The position numbers were made by a program, and so were the translations under genes. Below the pieces are notes generated by a model. It was not told where the DNA came from. It did not search any database and saw nothing but the letters and a program-made list of their open reading frames with translations. Positions 1-11,262 of a stretch of 64,000 bases of DNA are shown here, in pieces (positions within the stretch are counted from its first letter, which is position 1; each line of letters begins with the position of its first letter). Source of the DNA: Macrostomum hystrix (Eukaryota > Platyhelminthes > Macrostomidae); NCBI GenBank assembly GCA_950097015.1, contig CATNEN010000005.1, positions 5,819,501 to 5,883,500 of the forward strand, read 5' to 3'.

Positions 1-40
1 AATCAAGCATTTTAACTATGGGTCTCAGGGCAGTGGCTTT

Positions 41-540
41 TTATCTAGCTTTAAGTATGCTTTCTATGAAGTCCACAAAACTTTCTGTTAAGTCTGTGCT
101 TTCCTGTGTCATTAAATACAAAATTTGTTCATCAGCTGTTAGGCTTTCGAAATTTCGAACAGTACCTGCCACTTTCTCTATGAATTTATTTCTAATTGGA
201 ACAGGAACGGACCAATCGCATCTAAAGAGAATATGAGTTTCGCTCTCTACCTCGACTCTACATTTTGAACATGCTCTGTTTTCATAGGCGATTTTCGGTC
301 TTACAGTGCGCAATGTCTCACAGGCCAGTTTGTGGTTTCCTAGACGAAATCGGGACATTATGCGCCTTTGTTCTGGGTTAGAGATTATTGTTAGGTACTT
401 TTCTCTGGAGAATTCTTTCTTAAACATGTAATAGAAGTGGCTGGGCTTGGCTGATTTTCCCATCCTCTGAGTCCAGTGCCTTCGGAACTCTGACTCAAAG
501 TTCTCCCTGTGCGTTTTGGTGGAATTTGTTTTTCTAGTCT
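41..540 (-). mobile_element. LINE reverse-transcriptase C-terminal remnant
   Basis: The minus strand is open from about 540 to 41 and encodes a segment typical of the region after the reverse transcriptase in non-LTR retrotransposons. It has the motif RFRLGNHKL followed by a CCHC zinc knuckle, CSKC then HILFRC (C-x2-C-x8-H-x4-C). The open frame extends upstream of the first Met at 463 through codons reading HRENFESEF, so the Met is not a real start. No polymerase domain is visible because the fragment is 5'-truncated or interrupted above 540. The family assignment rests on recalled zf-RVT-like proteins, so the LINE clade is not determined. Confidence 0.65.
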
Positions 541-1440
541 TTGTGTTCTGTATCTGCCACCAATTTCGCGATTGTCGCGACTTTCGTCTCTGCCTTCTGT
601 CCTCTATTCACTCTTTCGTTCTCTGCACTTTTCTTGTTTACATCGTCCAGTTCAATCTAGTTCTTTCTTCCTCGTTATCTCTGCGGCTGATCTCTCATTC
701 TCTATCCTTTCTTTCTTTCCTCTCTTCTGATTGGTCCGCCGCTCACGTTCTAGCCTCCTCTCATACCCTCAGTCGCGCACTCTTGTTATCGTACCGCCAA
801 CCTCCTCCAGTCTGTCCAACTTAACCATGTTTAAATATATAGTCCAGGGCACAACGCCCTCTCACACTTACTTCACTTGACTTCGCTACTCTCCATAAGC
901 TACCTGCAGGCCAGCTTGACAATTCAGCCGGTCTCTCTCAGTTTGCTTAACAGCGATGATAGAGTCTGGTCGGCTCCGAACTGAGGACCAGTATTGAAGG
1001 CCTCTTTTTTTGAATACTATATAATAGTGGTAGTCTTCCTAATTCTGACCGAGCACCAATTGCTGGCAGTGTTTGGACTAACTTGCAGAATCGACTTGCA
1101 CATTCTAAAATTAATTCTCTCTATAAGGTTCCGATCCCGTGTACCCAGTTTCCTGTACCATAAATGTTATATGAAGCGCTGATTCATTGCTGCTGATTTC
1201 TTTACGAGAAGAATAGGATAGCCATTTTTCATTAATTTCTGTGCCATGGTCCATATCCTAATTGAATTCGGTGTTATTGTGCATAGTGGCACCGCATCGC
1301 GCCTGCTGCATTCAACTGCGTAATTTGTTGGTTAAATTCGCAGGTGTGGTTAAAAGCCACTTCATTTTCGGGTCTAGCTGCGCCAGCTAAACACACGCTT
1401 ATCGAGTAGCAGCGAAAGAGAGAGCAGACGGCCAAAAAGC
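541..1440. other. Intergenic, no gene seen
   Basis: From about 500 to 800 the plus strand is pyrimidine-rich (TTCTCTC-type low complexity) and gives two overlapping open frames with no recognisable domain. The rest is ordinary mixed-composition sequence leading into the promoter of the glycosyltransferase gene. I see no RNA gene. Confidence 0.5.
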
Positions 1441-1448
1441 ATTGGCAG

Positions 1449-1508
1449 CCAATAGCAGTTCTTAGCCAATAATAGCAATAATATTTAGCAAGTAGAAGCC
1501 TATATAAG
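1449..1508 (+). promoter_or_regulatory. Core promoter with two CCAAT boxes and TATA box
   Basis: CCAAT occurs at 1449-1453 and 1466-1470, with an inverted ATTGG at 1441-1445. A consensus TATATAAG follows at 1501-1508. A start site about 30 bp after the TATA box would lie near 1530-1540, just ahead of the open frame at 1572. Spacing and order match a TATA-class RNA polymerase II promoter. This is inferred from motifs only. Confidence 0.55.
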
Positions 1509-1571
1509 TGCCAACAGCAATTAACGGATTTGGCAATCAAAGCAAGCAAATAATTAAAAAGGCTTATCTGA

Positions 1572-3068
1572 ATGCCTTTCCTCATAGCCGATATTGTCAG
1601 ACACACAGTCGTGGAGCGCCACCTGCAGCACAGGGTTCAAATGCCGCAACTGAGCATGAGAAGATGGACCTGGCTGCTGCTGCTGCTGCTGTACCTGGCG
1701 CTCACAGTGCAACTGTCAGTTGGAGGTAGGCAGATCCGTCACGCGACTGTTGCCAACACGCAGCAGACTGCGGTATCAGAAGATCAAGTTCAACAGAAGA
1801 AGCCAGTCCCGGCAAGCAGCAAATCCAGAAGTGCTGATCCTTTACTTTTCGGAGGGGTCGAGGAAGCAGCGACTGCTACTCAAAGACCTACTCAAAGACC
1901 TACTCAAAGACCTACTCAAAGACCTACGATTCCGGAAACAATAATGTCAAAAGAGAAAAAGTCTAAAGCACCGACGAAAACAAACTCCCTGGCAAAACCG
2001 AAAAAGCACCAAAAAACATCAGCAGCTGAGAGGATGCCTACGACTATAGCCAACCCGAGAACTCTGATGGAGCGAATCCAGGCAGCGAGCAGCCCCAGCT
2101 TGTACGCTCAGATGCGGTCCAAGCTGAAGTGGCTGGGATCGGCAGTCACCGAGGAGCAGTTGGGAGTCGCGGCGAGCAAGTGCGGAGGCCAGACACCGAC
2201 GCTGCGCTACGTGCAGTCTTACGACTTTGTGCGCAGCGCTGAGCACTTGTGCTCTGGCGAGCTGCTGGCCTTGGTAGCGGTGCACAGCAACGCGAAGAAC
2301 CTCGCCCGACGAGCGACCATCCGTAGGACGTGGGGCTCGCTCCGGTACATCGGCCAGTTCCGCATCGAGGTGGCGTTCTTCCTCGGCCTGCCAGCGTCGG
2401 GAGACTCGGACGAGTCCGGAGCGACTGGAGCTCAGCTGCGGGCTCGGATCGGAGCAGAGAGCGACCGCTTCGGAGACATTGTGCAGCTGGGCTTCACCGA
2501 GAACTACAGGAACTTGACCATCAAGCACCTGGGTGTGTACGAGTGGCTCCTGAGGCACTGCCGGTCGGCGCGGTACCTCGTCAAGGTCGACGACGACACG
2601 TTCACGGACGTGGCTCATCTGGCCACATTCCTGAGCAGGGGTGCTCCATCAGGATTCTTTTGCTCAGCTACGATAGGAGCGAAGCCCCAGAGAGTTCGCA
2701 GAGGCTACAATGCGAAATGGATGGTTAGCCAAGCCGAATTTGCAGACAAGTTCTACCCGACCTACTGCGAAGGATTCGGCTACACTGTGCACACAAAGCA
2801 CGTAGCCAATATTTATCTTTGCTCGTTGTTCAAGAAGTTCTTCTGGATCGACGACGTTCATGTGACGGGCATCCTGACCAAGTCGACGGGTGTTCCAGTT
2901 ACCAGGTTCTGGAGAGGTCACGGCTATACTGTTCTGGTGCCTAGCTTGGCTTCCGAAGCCATCACGGACTACATGTTCCTGACTGCTTTCAACAGCGAAT
3001 TCTTTGCGGGTCTCTGGACCAAGCTGTGGCATGCAGTGCTTCGCTACAGTCTAGACACTGCACTGTAG
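1572..3068 (+). CDS. Beta-1,3-galactosyltransferase-like glycosyltransferase (GT31)
   Basis: Intronless 498-codon frame for a Golgi type II membrane enzyme that would transfer a sugar (Gal or GlcNAc) in beta-1,3 linkage. A hydrophobic anchor (WTWLLLLLLYLALTV) near residues 32-46 is followed by a low-complexity stem with four TQRP repeats, then the GT31 domain at about 225-480. Visible family motifs are RRATIRRTWG, an NLT glycosylation site, the metal-binding DxD as KVDDDTF (D340-D342), YPTYCEGFGYTV and IDDVHVTGI. The frame opens at ATG 1572, but ATG 1641 or ATG 1656 (A at -3) give a more usual short cytoplasmic tail, so the true start is uncertain. The TAG stop is made from the first unit of the 24-bp array that follows. 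Acceptor specificity cannot be read. Confidence 0.88.
   Translation: MPFLIADIVRHTVVERHLQHRVQMPQLSMRRWTWLLLLLLYLALTVQLSVGGRQIRHATVANTQQTAVSEDQVQQKKPVPASSKSRSADPLLFGGVEEAATATQRPTQRPTQRPTQRPTIPETIMSKEKKSKAPTKTNSLAKPKKHQKTSAAERMPTTIANPRTLMERIQAASSPSLYAQMRSKLKWLGSAVTEEQLGVAASKCGGQTPTLRYVQSYDFVRSAEHLCSGELLALVAVHSNAKNLARRATIRRTWGSLRYIGQFRIEVAFFLGLPASGDSDESGATGAQLRARIGAESDRFGDIVQLGFTENYRNLTIKHLGVYEWLLRHCRSARYLVKVDDDTFTDVAHLATFLSRGAPSGFFCSATIGAKPQRVRRGYNAKWMVSQAEFADKFYPTYCEGFGYTVHTKHVANIYLCSLFKKFFWIDDVHVTGILTKSTGVPVTRFWRGHGYTVLVPSLASEAITDYMFLTAFNSEFFAGLWTKLWHAVLRYSLDTAL
1878..1925 (+). repeat. Coding 12-bp tandem repeat (TQRP x4)
   Basis: Four perfect copies of ACTCAAAGACCT lie inside the glycosyltransferase reading frame and encode TQRP repeats in the predicted stem. 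The unit is a multiple of 3, so copy-number change lengthens or shortens the stem without a frameshift. Confidence 0.9.
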
Positions 3069-4923
3069 CGACTGACATTCTAAGGACTGTAGCGACTGAC
3101 ATTCTAAGGACTGTAGCGACTGACATTCTAAGGACTGTAGCGACTGACATTCTAAGGACTGTAGCGACTGACATTCTAAGGACTGTAGCGACTGACATTC
3201 TAAGGACTGTAGCGACTGACATTCTAAGGACTGTAGCGACTGACATTCTAAGGACTGTAGCGACTGACATTCTAAGGACTGTAGCGACTGACATTCTAAG
3301 GACTGTAGCGACTGACATTCTAAGGACTGTAGCGACTGACATTCTAAGGTCTGTAGCGACTGACATTCTAAGGTCTGTAGCGACTGACATTCTAAGGACT
3401 GTAGCGACTGACTTTCTAAGGACTGTAGCGACTGACGTTCTAAGGACTGTAGCGACTGACATTCTAAGGTCTGTAGCGACTGACATTCTAAGGACTGACA
3501 TAGCGACTGACATTCTAAGGACTGTAGCGACTGACATTCTAAGGACTGTAGCGACTGACATTCTAAGGACTGTAGCGACTGACATTCTAAGGACTGTAGC
3601 GACTGACATTCTAAGGACTGTAGCGACTGACATTCTAAGGACTGTAGCGACTGACATTCTAAGGTCTGTAGCGACTGACATTCTAAGGACTGTAGCGACT
3701 GACATTCTAAGGTCTGTAGCGACTGACATTCTAAGGACTGTAGCGACTGACATTCTAAGGACTGTAGCGACTGACATTCTAAGGTCTGTAGCGACTGACA
3801 TTCTAAGGACTGTAGCGACTGACATTCTAAGGACTGTAGCGACTGACATTCTAAGGACTGTAGCGACTGACATTCTAAGGTCTGTAGCGACTGACATTCT
3901 AAGGACTGTAGCGACTGACATTCTAAGGACTGTAGCGACTGACATTCTAAGGTCTGTAGCGACTGACATTCTAAGGACTGTAGCGACTGACATTCTAAGG
4001 ACTGTAGCGACTGACATTCTAAGGACTGTAGCGACTGACATTCTAAGGACTGTAGCGACTGACATTCTAAGGACTGTAGCGACTGACATTCTAAGGACTG
4101 TAGCGACTGACATTCTAAGGACTGTAGCGACTGACATTCTAAGGTCTGTAGCGACTGACATTCTAAGGACTGTAGCGACTGACATTCTAAGGACTGTAGC
4201 GACTGACATTCTAAGGACTGTAGCGACTGACATTCTAAGGTCTGTAGCGACTGACATTCTAAGGACTGTAGCGACTGACATTCTAAGGACTGTAGCGACT
4301 GACATTCTAAGGACTGTAGCGACTGACATTCTAAGGACTGTAGCGACTGACATTCTAAGGTCTGTAGCGACTGACATTCTAAGGACTGTAGCGACTGACA
4401 TTCTAAGGACTGTAGCGACTGACATTCTAAGGACTGTAGCGACTGACATTCTAAGGTCTGTAGCGACTGACATTCTAAGGTCTGTAGCGACTGACATTCT
4501 AAGGACTGTAGCGACTGACATTCTAAGGACTGTAGCGACTGACATTCTAAGGACTGTAGCGACTGACATTCTAAGGTCTGTAGCGACTGACATTCTAAGG
4601 TCTGTAGCGACTGACATTCTAAGGTCTGTAGCGACTGACATTCTAAGGACTGTAGCGACTGACTTTCTAAGGACTGTAGCGACTGACATTCTAAGGACTG
4701 TAGCGACTGACATTCTAAGGACTGTAGCGACTGACTTTCTAAGGACTGTAGCGACTGACATTCTAAGGACTGTAGCGACTGACATTCTAAGGACTGTAGC
4801 GACTGACATTCTAAGGACTGTAGCGACTGACATTCTAAGGTCTGTAGCGACTGACATTCTAAGGTCTGTAGCGACTGACTTTCTAAGGACTGTAGCGACT
4901 GACATTCTAAGGTCTGTAGCGAC
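3062..4923. repeat. Minisatellite, 24-bp unit, about 77 copies
   Basis: Near-perfect head-to-tail copies with core GTAGCGACTGACATTCTAAG and a common A/T variant (GGACTG or GGTCTG). One 27-bp unit occurs near 3488-3510. The array begins on the last codons of the glycosyltransferase and supplies its stop. The unit is divisible by 3 and stop-free in one frame on each strand, giving overlapping 643- and 638-codon frames that are artefacts. It would lie in the 3' UTR if the transcript runs to the AATAAA at 5271-5276. Confidence 0.97.
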
Positions 4924-5469
4924 TATTCTTTCAACTGCTCTAGCGAAGGCAGTCTAGTTATGCTAACTTTTTAGTATTAACGTAGTTTTCAAATCAAATC
5001 AACGTAGACTGCATCAACTGAAAATGAGTTGTAATAATTAAGTCAATTAGAACAACAGCCGTGTTACGTAGAGCTTAGTCGGTTCTGAAAATAGCATTTG
5101 AAACAAACTTGTTAAAAATGTGCTTGCGTGTATTTGTCGTTCTTTCTAAAATTAGCATAGAAAGTGTACATGACGAGAAAATTTATGGAAATTGAATCGA
5201 AGTTTCGATAACTGTCATAATAACTTGTACCAATTTTAAATGCTTCTGCCGTATTGCTTGATTATTTGGTAATAAATGGATACGTGGACGAATTTATGGA
5301 TTTAAGTAAGAAGTGCCAATTTTTGCTTTTAAAAGCTTATTAAGCTATTTTTTAATTTGTTCTTTTTTAAACAAAAAAGTCTTCAGTGAGGAAATGGAAA
5401 AATTCTTGATAAGATAAAAATGTGAAGAGCAACCATTAAAAGCGTTAAAACGTGCTTAGGCACAGAGGC
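4924..5469. other. AT-rich sequence downstream of the glycosyltransferase
   Basis: No gene seen. AATAAA at 5271-5276 on the plus strand is a possible polyadenylation signal for the glycosyltransferase, which would give a 3' UTR of about 2.2 kb containing the whole array. This is weak evidence because the motif is expected by chance in AT-rich DNA. Confidence 0.35.
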
Positions 5470-5790
5470 TGCACTCATTTGGGTCGCAGACGCGATATGG
5501 TCGGTTAATCGTGCCGTTTACGCCCTTGCGGGGCCAAACTCCAAAGCTCAGTGAGAGAGTAGACTGTCGGACGATGATGTACACACCTGTCAGGGCAGAC
5601 AGGTGCAGATTTACACACCTGTGTGAGTGATTGCCCGTGTACTGAACATGGTGTGTGTGTAGGCGTGCTCAGGAGTCAACGGAACGGGCAGAATTGCCTC
5701 CTCGCTGGCTACAGGTCGACTGTCACCAAACGAAGTGCCATTGCCCAGAAAGCCTTCCAGTGCAAATAATTTTATTATTAGCATTTTGTA
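5470..5790 (+). mobile_element. SINE-B copy (tRNA-derived family)
   Basis: Diverged copy of a family repeated about 12 times in the window. Diagnostic blocks are a GCAGACGCG...TTTACGCC segment, GTGAGAGAGTAGACTG, CACACCTGTGTGAGTG, GCTCAGGAGTCAACGGAA, GCAGAATTGCCTCCTCGCTG and the 3' block CATTGCCC...GCAAATAA. The tRNA-like head seen at 45726 is not clear in this copy. Confidence 0.75.
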
Positions 5791-6721
5791 AGTACGAGCG
5801 AAGATGTCAGCCTCGCGACACAGCCGACGGTATCAGTGACTCTGACAGTGATTAGGAGTGATCGCTTGAAACTGAAATCCAAAAATCGTATTTGTTGTTT
5901 TTGATGTTTAATGCAAAATTCATTACAACTTTTGATCAGTTTATCCGATTGCGCTGAAATTTTAGGACATAATAAAAATAATCTTATTGCAATTGCATAT
6001 CAAATTTCAAGTGATTTGGCCATTTCAACTCAAAATGGTGACGTCAGTCCGGAAACTTTTGAAACACCCCTCGTATTTTGTGAGTTTCCTTGTCGGTTTC
6101 AGCTCACGTTTTCCCATTTGAGAATTATAATAGACCGGCTATTTATAGCTCTAGAAAGACAAGACAGGATTCAATTTGAAAGTACTATTACCGATTCAAT
6201 TTAAAATTATTTGGCAATGGCACTAAGCGTTAAATACTTGTACGTCGTACGTAATATTTCTACTCGTAATTCTAGAATATGTGGTCTAATTTTAGCATAG
6301 AGTCTGTGACCGCTATTTATATGGTCAATAGGCCAATAAACACTCAAGCTGCTATTTACTATGCGAACTGAGAGCAGAAGGAACTGCAGGTTTACAACAC
6401 ATCGACCCGTATGCTGGCTGAAGAGAACGAGAAAACGGTGCATTTATGTAATTGTCGTCAATAAATAGAGCCTCGTTGCCAGCTTGTATCTCTATAGCAT
6501 AGGCGAATCCCTAACAGTGAAATGCTTTGAATTCCTTTCAAAGGCAGATAATAATTAAGCAAGTGTTTACTGGCACCGATCTGTTTACATTTTCTGTTGC
6601 TTGAAAACAGACAAGTTATAAACAGAAATATGACTCAGAATGCAGCCGCTTATCATGCTAATGCTTAATAATTAACAAACTGAAAGGCTGTTCTAAGTAA
6701 AATTCTACTTGTGAAATTCCT
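5791..6721. other. Intergenic, no gene seen
   Basis: AT-rich sequence. A 97-codon frame at 5911-6204 has no recognised domain, no promoter and no splice context, so I do not call it. Confidence 0.45.
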
Positions 6722-6964
6722 TTCGGGCGCAGTCGCGGAGAGAAGGCTTCGAGGGCTTGTACCCAAGGTACAGTGAAAGTGCATACACTGCCTCACGATG
6801 AGAAAGTCAGGGCAGATATACACACCTGTGTGAGCGTGTGCTTGTGTACGGTATCTGTGTGCCTGTGTGCTCAGGAGTCAGCGTATTGGGCAGAATTGTC
6901 TCCTCGCTGGCTGCGGGTCTAGTGTCACCAAATGATGTGCCATTGCCCGCAGCCCTCCTGCAAC

Positions 6965-6997
<33 letters not shown>
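6722..6997 (+). mobile_element. SINE-B copy with (ATT)n tail
   Basis: Well-preserved 3' two thirds of the SINE-B family: GCGGAGAGAAGGCTT, CACACCTGTGTGAGCGTG, GTGCTCAGGAGTCAGCG, AGAATTGTCTCCTCGCTGGC, TCACCAAATGATGTGCCATT and CCCGCAGCCCTCCTGCAA. It ends in a (TTA)n microsatellite at about 6967-6997, the kind of simple 3' tail used by LINE machinery. The tRNA-like head is missing. Confidence 0.85.
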
Positions 6998-7470
6998 TAT
7001 ATCCTTCTTAGTAACCATGCTCTCAAATCACGCCTTAAAATAAAATTTAATTTAAACAATTTTTCCAGTGACCTCAACGGCCGTTTTAAACAGCTAATTT
7101 TTTAATTAAGATTTACATGAACAGTACCAGATCAGATATTTCAGAAAGAGATCATGATGATTGACAATTGGAACCGCAAATTTGCACCCTGCGTAACAAA
7201 TTTCAACAGTCCATCATGCAGTGACAGTTAGACATTTGAAGGAATGCAATGGACCAACTTCAGCACCGGTTCTGCTATAGTGAATTTCAAAAACTAGCTG
7301 CGTCAATTTGTGTTTAATCTGCACTTTGCACTTTTGACCGAAAGCTAACTTCAGAAAATGGAAAGTGTCTGCATTGTACGAGACTTGCTAGATAATGCAT
7401 AAGATGTGCCATTTCATTGGCTACTTTCTTATCCACCATTCAACTATAAAACTAAAAGCATCCGAAAATT
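6998..7470. other. Intergenic, no gene seen
   Basis: Mixed AT-rich sequence between a SINE and a long array. No coding exon or RNA motif was recognised. Confidence 0.45.
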
Positions 7471-9315
7471 GCATATTTTGCATTCACCCCTTCTTGTCAT
7501 TATTCACCCCTTCTTGTCATTATTCACCCCTTCTTGTCCTTATTCACCCCTTCTTGTCATTATTCACCCCTTCTTGTCATTATTCACCCCTTCTTGTCAT
7601 TATTCACCCCTTCTTGTCATTATTCACCCCTTCTTGTCATTATTCACCCCTTCTTGTCATTATTCACCCCTTCTTGTCATTATTCACCCCTTCTTGTCCT
7701 TAATCACCCTTCCTGTCCTTATTCACCCCTTCTTGTCATTATTCACCCCTTCTTGTCATTATTCACCCCTTCTTGTCATTATTCACCCCTTCTTGTCATT
7801 ATTCACCCCTTTTTGTCATTATTCACCCCTTCTTGTCATTATTCACACTTCCTGTCCTTATTCACCCTTCCTGTCATTATTCACCCTTTCTTGTCATTAT
7901 TCACCCATTCTTGTCATTATTCACCCCTTCTTGTCCTTATTCACCCCTTCTTGTCATTATTCACCCCTTCTAGTCATTATTCACCCCTTCTAGTCATTAT
8001 TCACCCCTTCTAGTCATTATTCACCCCTTCTTGTCCTTATTCACCCCTTCTTGTCATTATTCACCCCTTCTAGTCATTATTCACTCCTTCTAGTCATTAT
8101 TCACCCCTTCTTGTCCTTATTCACCCCTTCTTGTCATTATTCACCATTTCTTGTCATTATTCACCCCTTCTTGTCCTTATTCACCCCTTCTTGTCATTAT
8201 TCACCCCTTCTTGTCCTTATTCACCCCTTCTAATCTTTATTCACCCCTTCTTGTCCTTAATCACCCTTCCTGTCATTATTCACCCCTTCTCGTCATTATT
8301 CACCCTTCTTGTCATTATTCACCCCTTCTTGTCATTATTCACCCCTTCTTGTCATTATTCACCCCTTCTTGTCATTATTCACCCCTTCTTGTCCTTATTC
8401 ACCCCTTCTTGTCATTATTCACCCCTTCTTGTCCTTATTCACCCCTTCTAATCTTTATTCACCCCTTCTTGTCCTTAATCACCTTTCCTGTCATTATTCA
8501 CCCCTTCTTGTCATTATTCACCCCTTCTTGTCCTTAATCACCCTTCCTGTCATTATTCACCCCTTCTTGTCATTATTCACCTTCTTGTCATTATTCACCC
8601 CTTCTTGTCCTTATTCACCCCTTCTTGTCATTATTGACCCCTTCTTGTCATTATTCACCATTTCTTGTCATTATTCACCATTTCTTGTCATTATTCACCC
8701 CTTCTTGTCCTTATTCACCCCTTCTTGTCGTTATTCACCCCTTCTTGTCCTTAATGACCCTTCCTGTCATTATTCACCCCTTCTTGTCATTATTCACCTA
8801 CTTGTCATTATTCACCTTCTTGTCATTATCCACCCCTTCTTGTCATTATTCACCCCTTCTTGTCATTATTCACCATTTCTTGTCATTATTCACCCCTTCG
8901 TGTCCTTATTCACCCCTTCTAGTCATTATTTACCCCTTCTTGTTATTATTCACCCCTTCTTGTCCTTATTCACCCCTTCTAATCTTTATTCACCCCTTCT
9001 TTTCAATATTCACCCCTTCTTGTCCTTATTCACCCCTTCTAATATTTATTCACCCCTTCTTTTCAATATTCACCCTTCTTGTCCTTATTCACCCTTCCTG
9101 TCCTTATTCACCCTTCCTGTCATTATTCACCCTTCTTGTCATTATTCACCCCTTCTAGTCATTATTCACCCCTTCTTGTCATTATTGACCCCTTCTTGTC
9201 CTTATTCACCCCTTCTTGTCATTATTCACCCTTTCTTGTCATTATTCACCCCTTCTAATCTTTATTCACCCCTTCTTATCCTTATTCACCTCTTCCTGTC
9301 TTCATTCACAACTTT
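7471..9315. repeat. Minisatellite, 20-bp unit, about 92 copies
   Basis: Tandem copies of ATTATTCACCCCTTCTTGTC with frequent CCTT/CATT and TAGTC/TTGTC variants and occasional 17-19 bp deletion units. Variants are interspersed rather than graded from the ends. Strongly strand-asymmetric (pyrimidine-rich plus strand). Overlapping open frames here are artefacts of the unit. Confidence 0.96.
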
Positions 9316-9894
9316 ATAAATGTATTCACACATTCGTGGCCTTGTCATGTCACCAAGACACATTTCTTGTTATAATTCACAGAATCCTCTATCATTCACA
9401 ACATTTTTTTCTTCATTTCTTATAATGAATAAGGTAGCATTAACTACATATACGAGCTTCAAATTGCACACACGAGTACATTTCTGGGTGGAGTCACAGA
9501 TAACTATGACTTCTTGGAATATAAAGGATTTAAAGGGAAGTCTGGCCCAGATATTTAGGATTATAATGCACCCCAATAAATCTTAAGTATGAGTAATAAG
9601 TGAACTCTTAGAGAGAGAGTTTTGTCATCCACTTTGCAGGGACGAGTTAGTTTTTAAGAAATAGAGCCTAGGCAACTAGATAACTAAGTAAAAGCTATAC
9701 AAATAAAATAGGAGCCCAATTCATCAACCAGTTAGATGAGAGTTACTGACTGACTGATGATAGATAAGCACGAGGCCTTCTAAAGAAAATTAATTGCCTC
9801 TACAGGCCTCTACTTTGGGTTTTATATAAGATCAACCAAACCTTGCTCCTTGCTCTTAGCAGCTTTTCGAATGGGATAGTTTTAAGGAATTTTA
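9316..9894. other. Intergenic, no gene seen
   Basis: Short unique stretch between two arrays. The first 100 bases contain decayed ATTCACA units of the preceding array. Nothing else recognised. Confidence 0.4.
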
Positions 9895-10432
9895 TTGAAT
9901 CCCTTATCGATAATCCCATTTAGTAGATTATGAATCCTTTATCGATAATCCCATTCAGTAGATTATGAATCCTTTATTGATAATCCTATTTAGTAGATTA
10001 TGAATCCTTTATCGATAATCCCCTTTTAGTAGATTATGAATCCCTTATCACGAATCCCCATTCAGTAGATTATGAATCCCTCATCACGAATCCCCATTCA
10101 GTAGATTATGAATCCCTCATCACGAATCCCCATTCAGTAGATTATGAATCCCTCATCACGAATCCCCATTCAGTAGATTATGAATCCCTCATCACAAATC
10201 CCCATTCAGTAGATTATGAATCCCTCATCACGAATCCCCATTCAGTAGATTATGAATCCCTTATCACGAATCCCCATTCAGTAGATCATGAATCCCTTAT
10301 CACGAATCCCCATTCAGTAGATTATGAATTCCTTATTGATAATCCCAATTCAGTAGATTTAGAATCCCTTATCGATAATCCCTTCTAGTAGATTATGAAT
10401 GCCTTATTACTAATTCCCGTTCAGTATAATAT
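9895..10432. repeat. Minisatellite, about 36-bp unit, about 15 copies
   Basis: Unit contains CATTCAGTAGATTATGAATC plus a variable half: TTATCGATAATCCC in the outer copies and CATCACGAATCCC in the central copies. The inner copies are the most alike, as expected from recent expansion of one variant in the middle. Confidence 0.93.
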
Positions 10433-11145
10433 GGATTCCAAAAAATCGAATTTAATCCTGAATTGATGTAGACTCATATGCATTTGTTTTTAAGTTTTTT
10501 AATTGTGTCTGTTGCTATGCAAAGAAAAATAAAAATAAGTAGCACAGAGCCTACATTAACTTTTAGAGTTTCTAATCCAGTCACATTTAGAAAGTGCTAA
10601 TTAATGCTTTATTATATATTACAGTTATAATTACCGCGAGTACATTAGTACGGAACTTAAAAAATAAGTAGCATATTTGGAAAGTTACAAAGACGAATTA
10701 CATATCTATGTAAATTTAAATAGTTTGTTTGTATAAAATATTATACAAAAATATAGAACTAAAAAATGTGAAAAAACATATTTAGTAGACGAATTAAAAT
10801 GCTAAATATGATCTCAAAGTTTGTTTAATAACTTCAAGACATTTATTTTAAGTAGTTATTCGACGAAAAAAGTTAGCTAAAATTCAAGAATATATAAAGT
10901 GCTTAGTAACTTTAGGAAAAAATAGGCCGGTAGTAAAAAAAGCCTAAAATGCCTTTACATACTACTGACTGCAAAAAGTAGTATTGCTATTTTGTTTACG
11001 CTTTTTTGTACGAGCCAGATTTAAAATGCAAAGTACGAGTAATACACACTAAAATTAGTAATTTTTGAAACAAATAAATGTCTAACAATATATCGATTCC
11101 ATTTATCGCAGAGGAAAGATGAAAAACTAAATAAAAAATAGAAAG
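10433..11145. other. AT-rich region downstream of the ECT2-like gene
   Basis: No gene seen. A minus-strand AATAAA (plus TTTATT at 10842-10847) lies about 300 bp after the ECT2-like stop codon and is a candidate polyadenylation signal. Confidence 0.35.
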
Positions 11146-11262
11146 TCATTTTCCGCGAGACAGACTCCACGAGCTCAACTGCTTTCTGAGACGTTTAGCG
11201 GACAGGCCGGCTATGCTGAGGCGAGACGAAGACGAACTTTTTGGCATCTCCTCGCGCGACGC
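11146..11262 (-). CDS. ECT2: ECT2-like exon 8 (probable C-terminus)
   Basis: Begins after a pyrimidine-rich acceptor (CCCCTCCCTCCGCAG) and encodes 38 residues ending LSSWSLSRGK and TGA. The peptide is basic and Ser-rich like exon 6. Frame and phase agree with exon 7. Confidence 0.55.
   Translation of the reverse strand, partial: ASREEMPKSSSSSRLSIAGLSAKRLRKQLSSWSLSRGK

Noticed and set aside
2989-4957. Two opposite 638- and 643-codon open frames (MSVATVLR and TVATDILR repeats)
   Set aside because: Both come from a 24-bp unit without stops in one frame on each strand. No domain, and the plus frame overlaps the true glycosyltransferase end out of frame.
5911-6204. 97-residue ORF
   Set aside because: No domain, no promoter, no splice context and AT-rich composition like its surroundings.
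7395-9425. Overlapping plus-strand frames of SLFTPSCHYSPLLVIIH type
   Set aside because: Translation of the 20-bp array in rotating frames; not coding.
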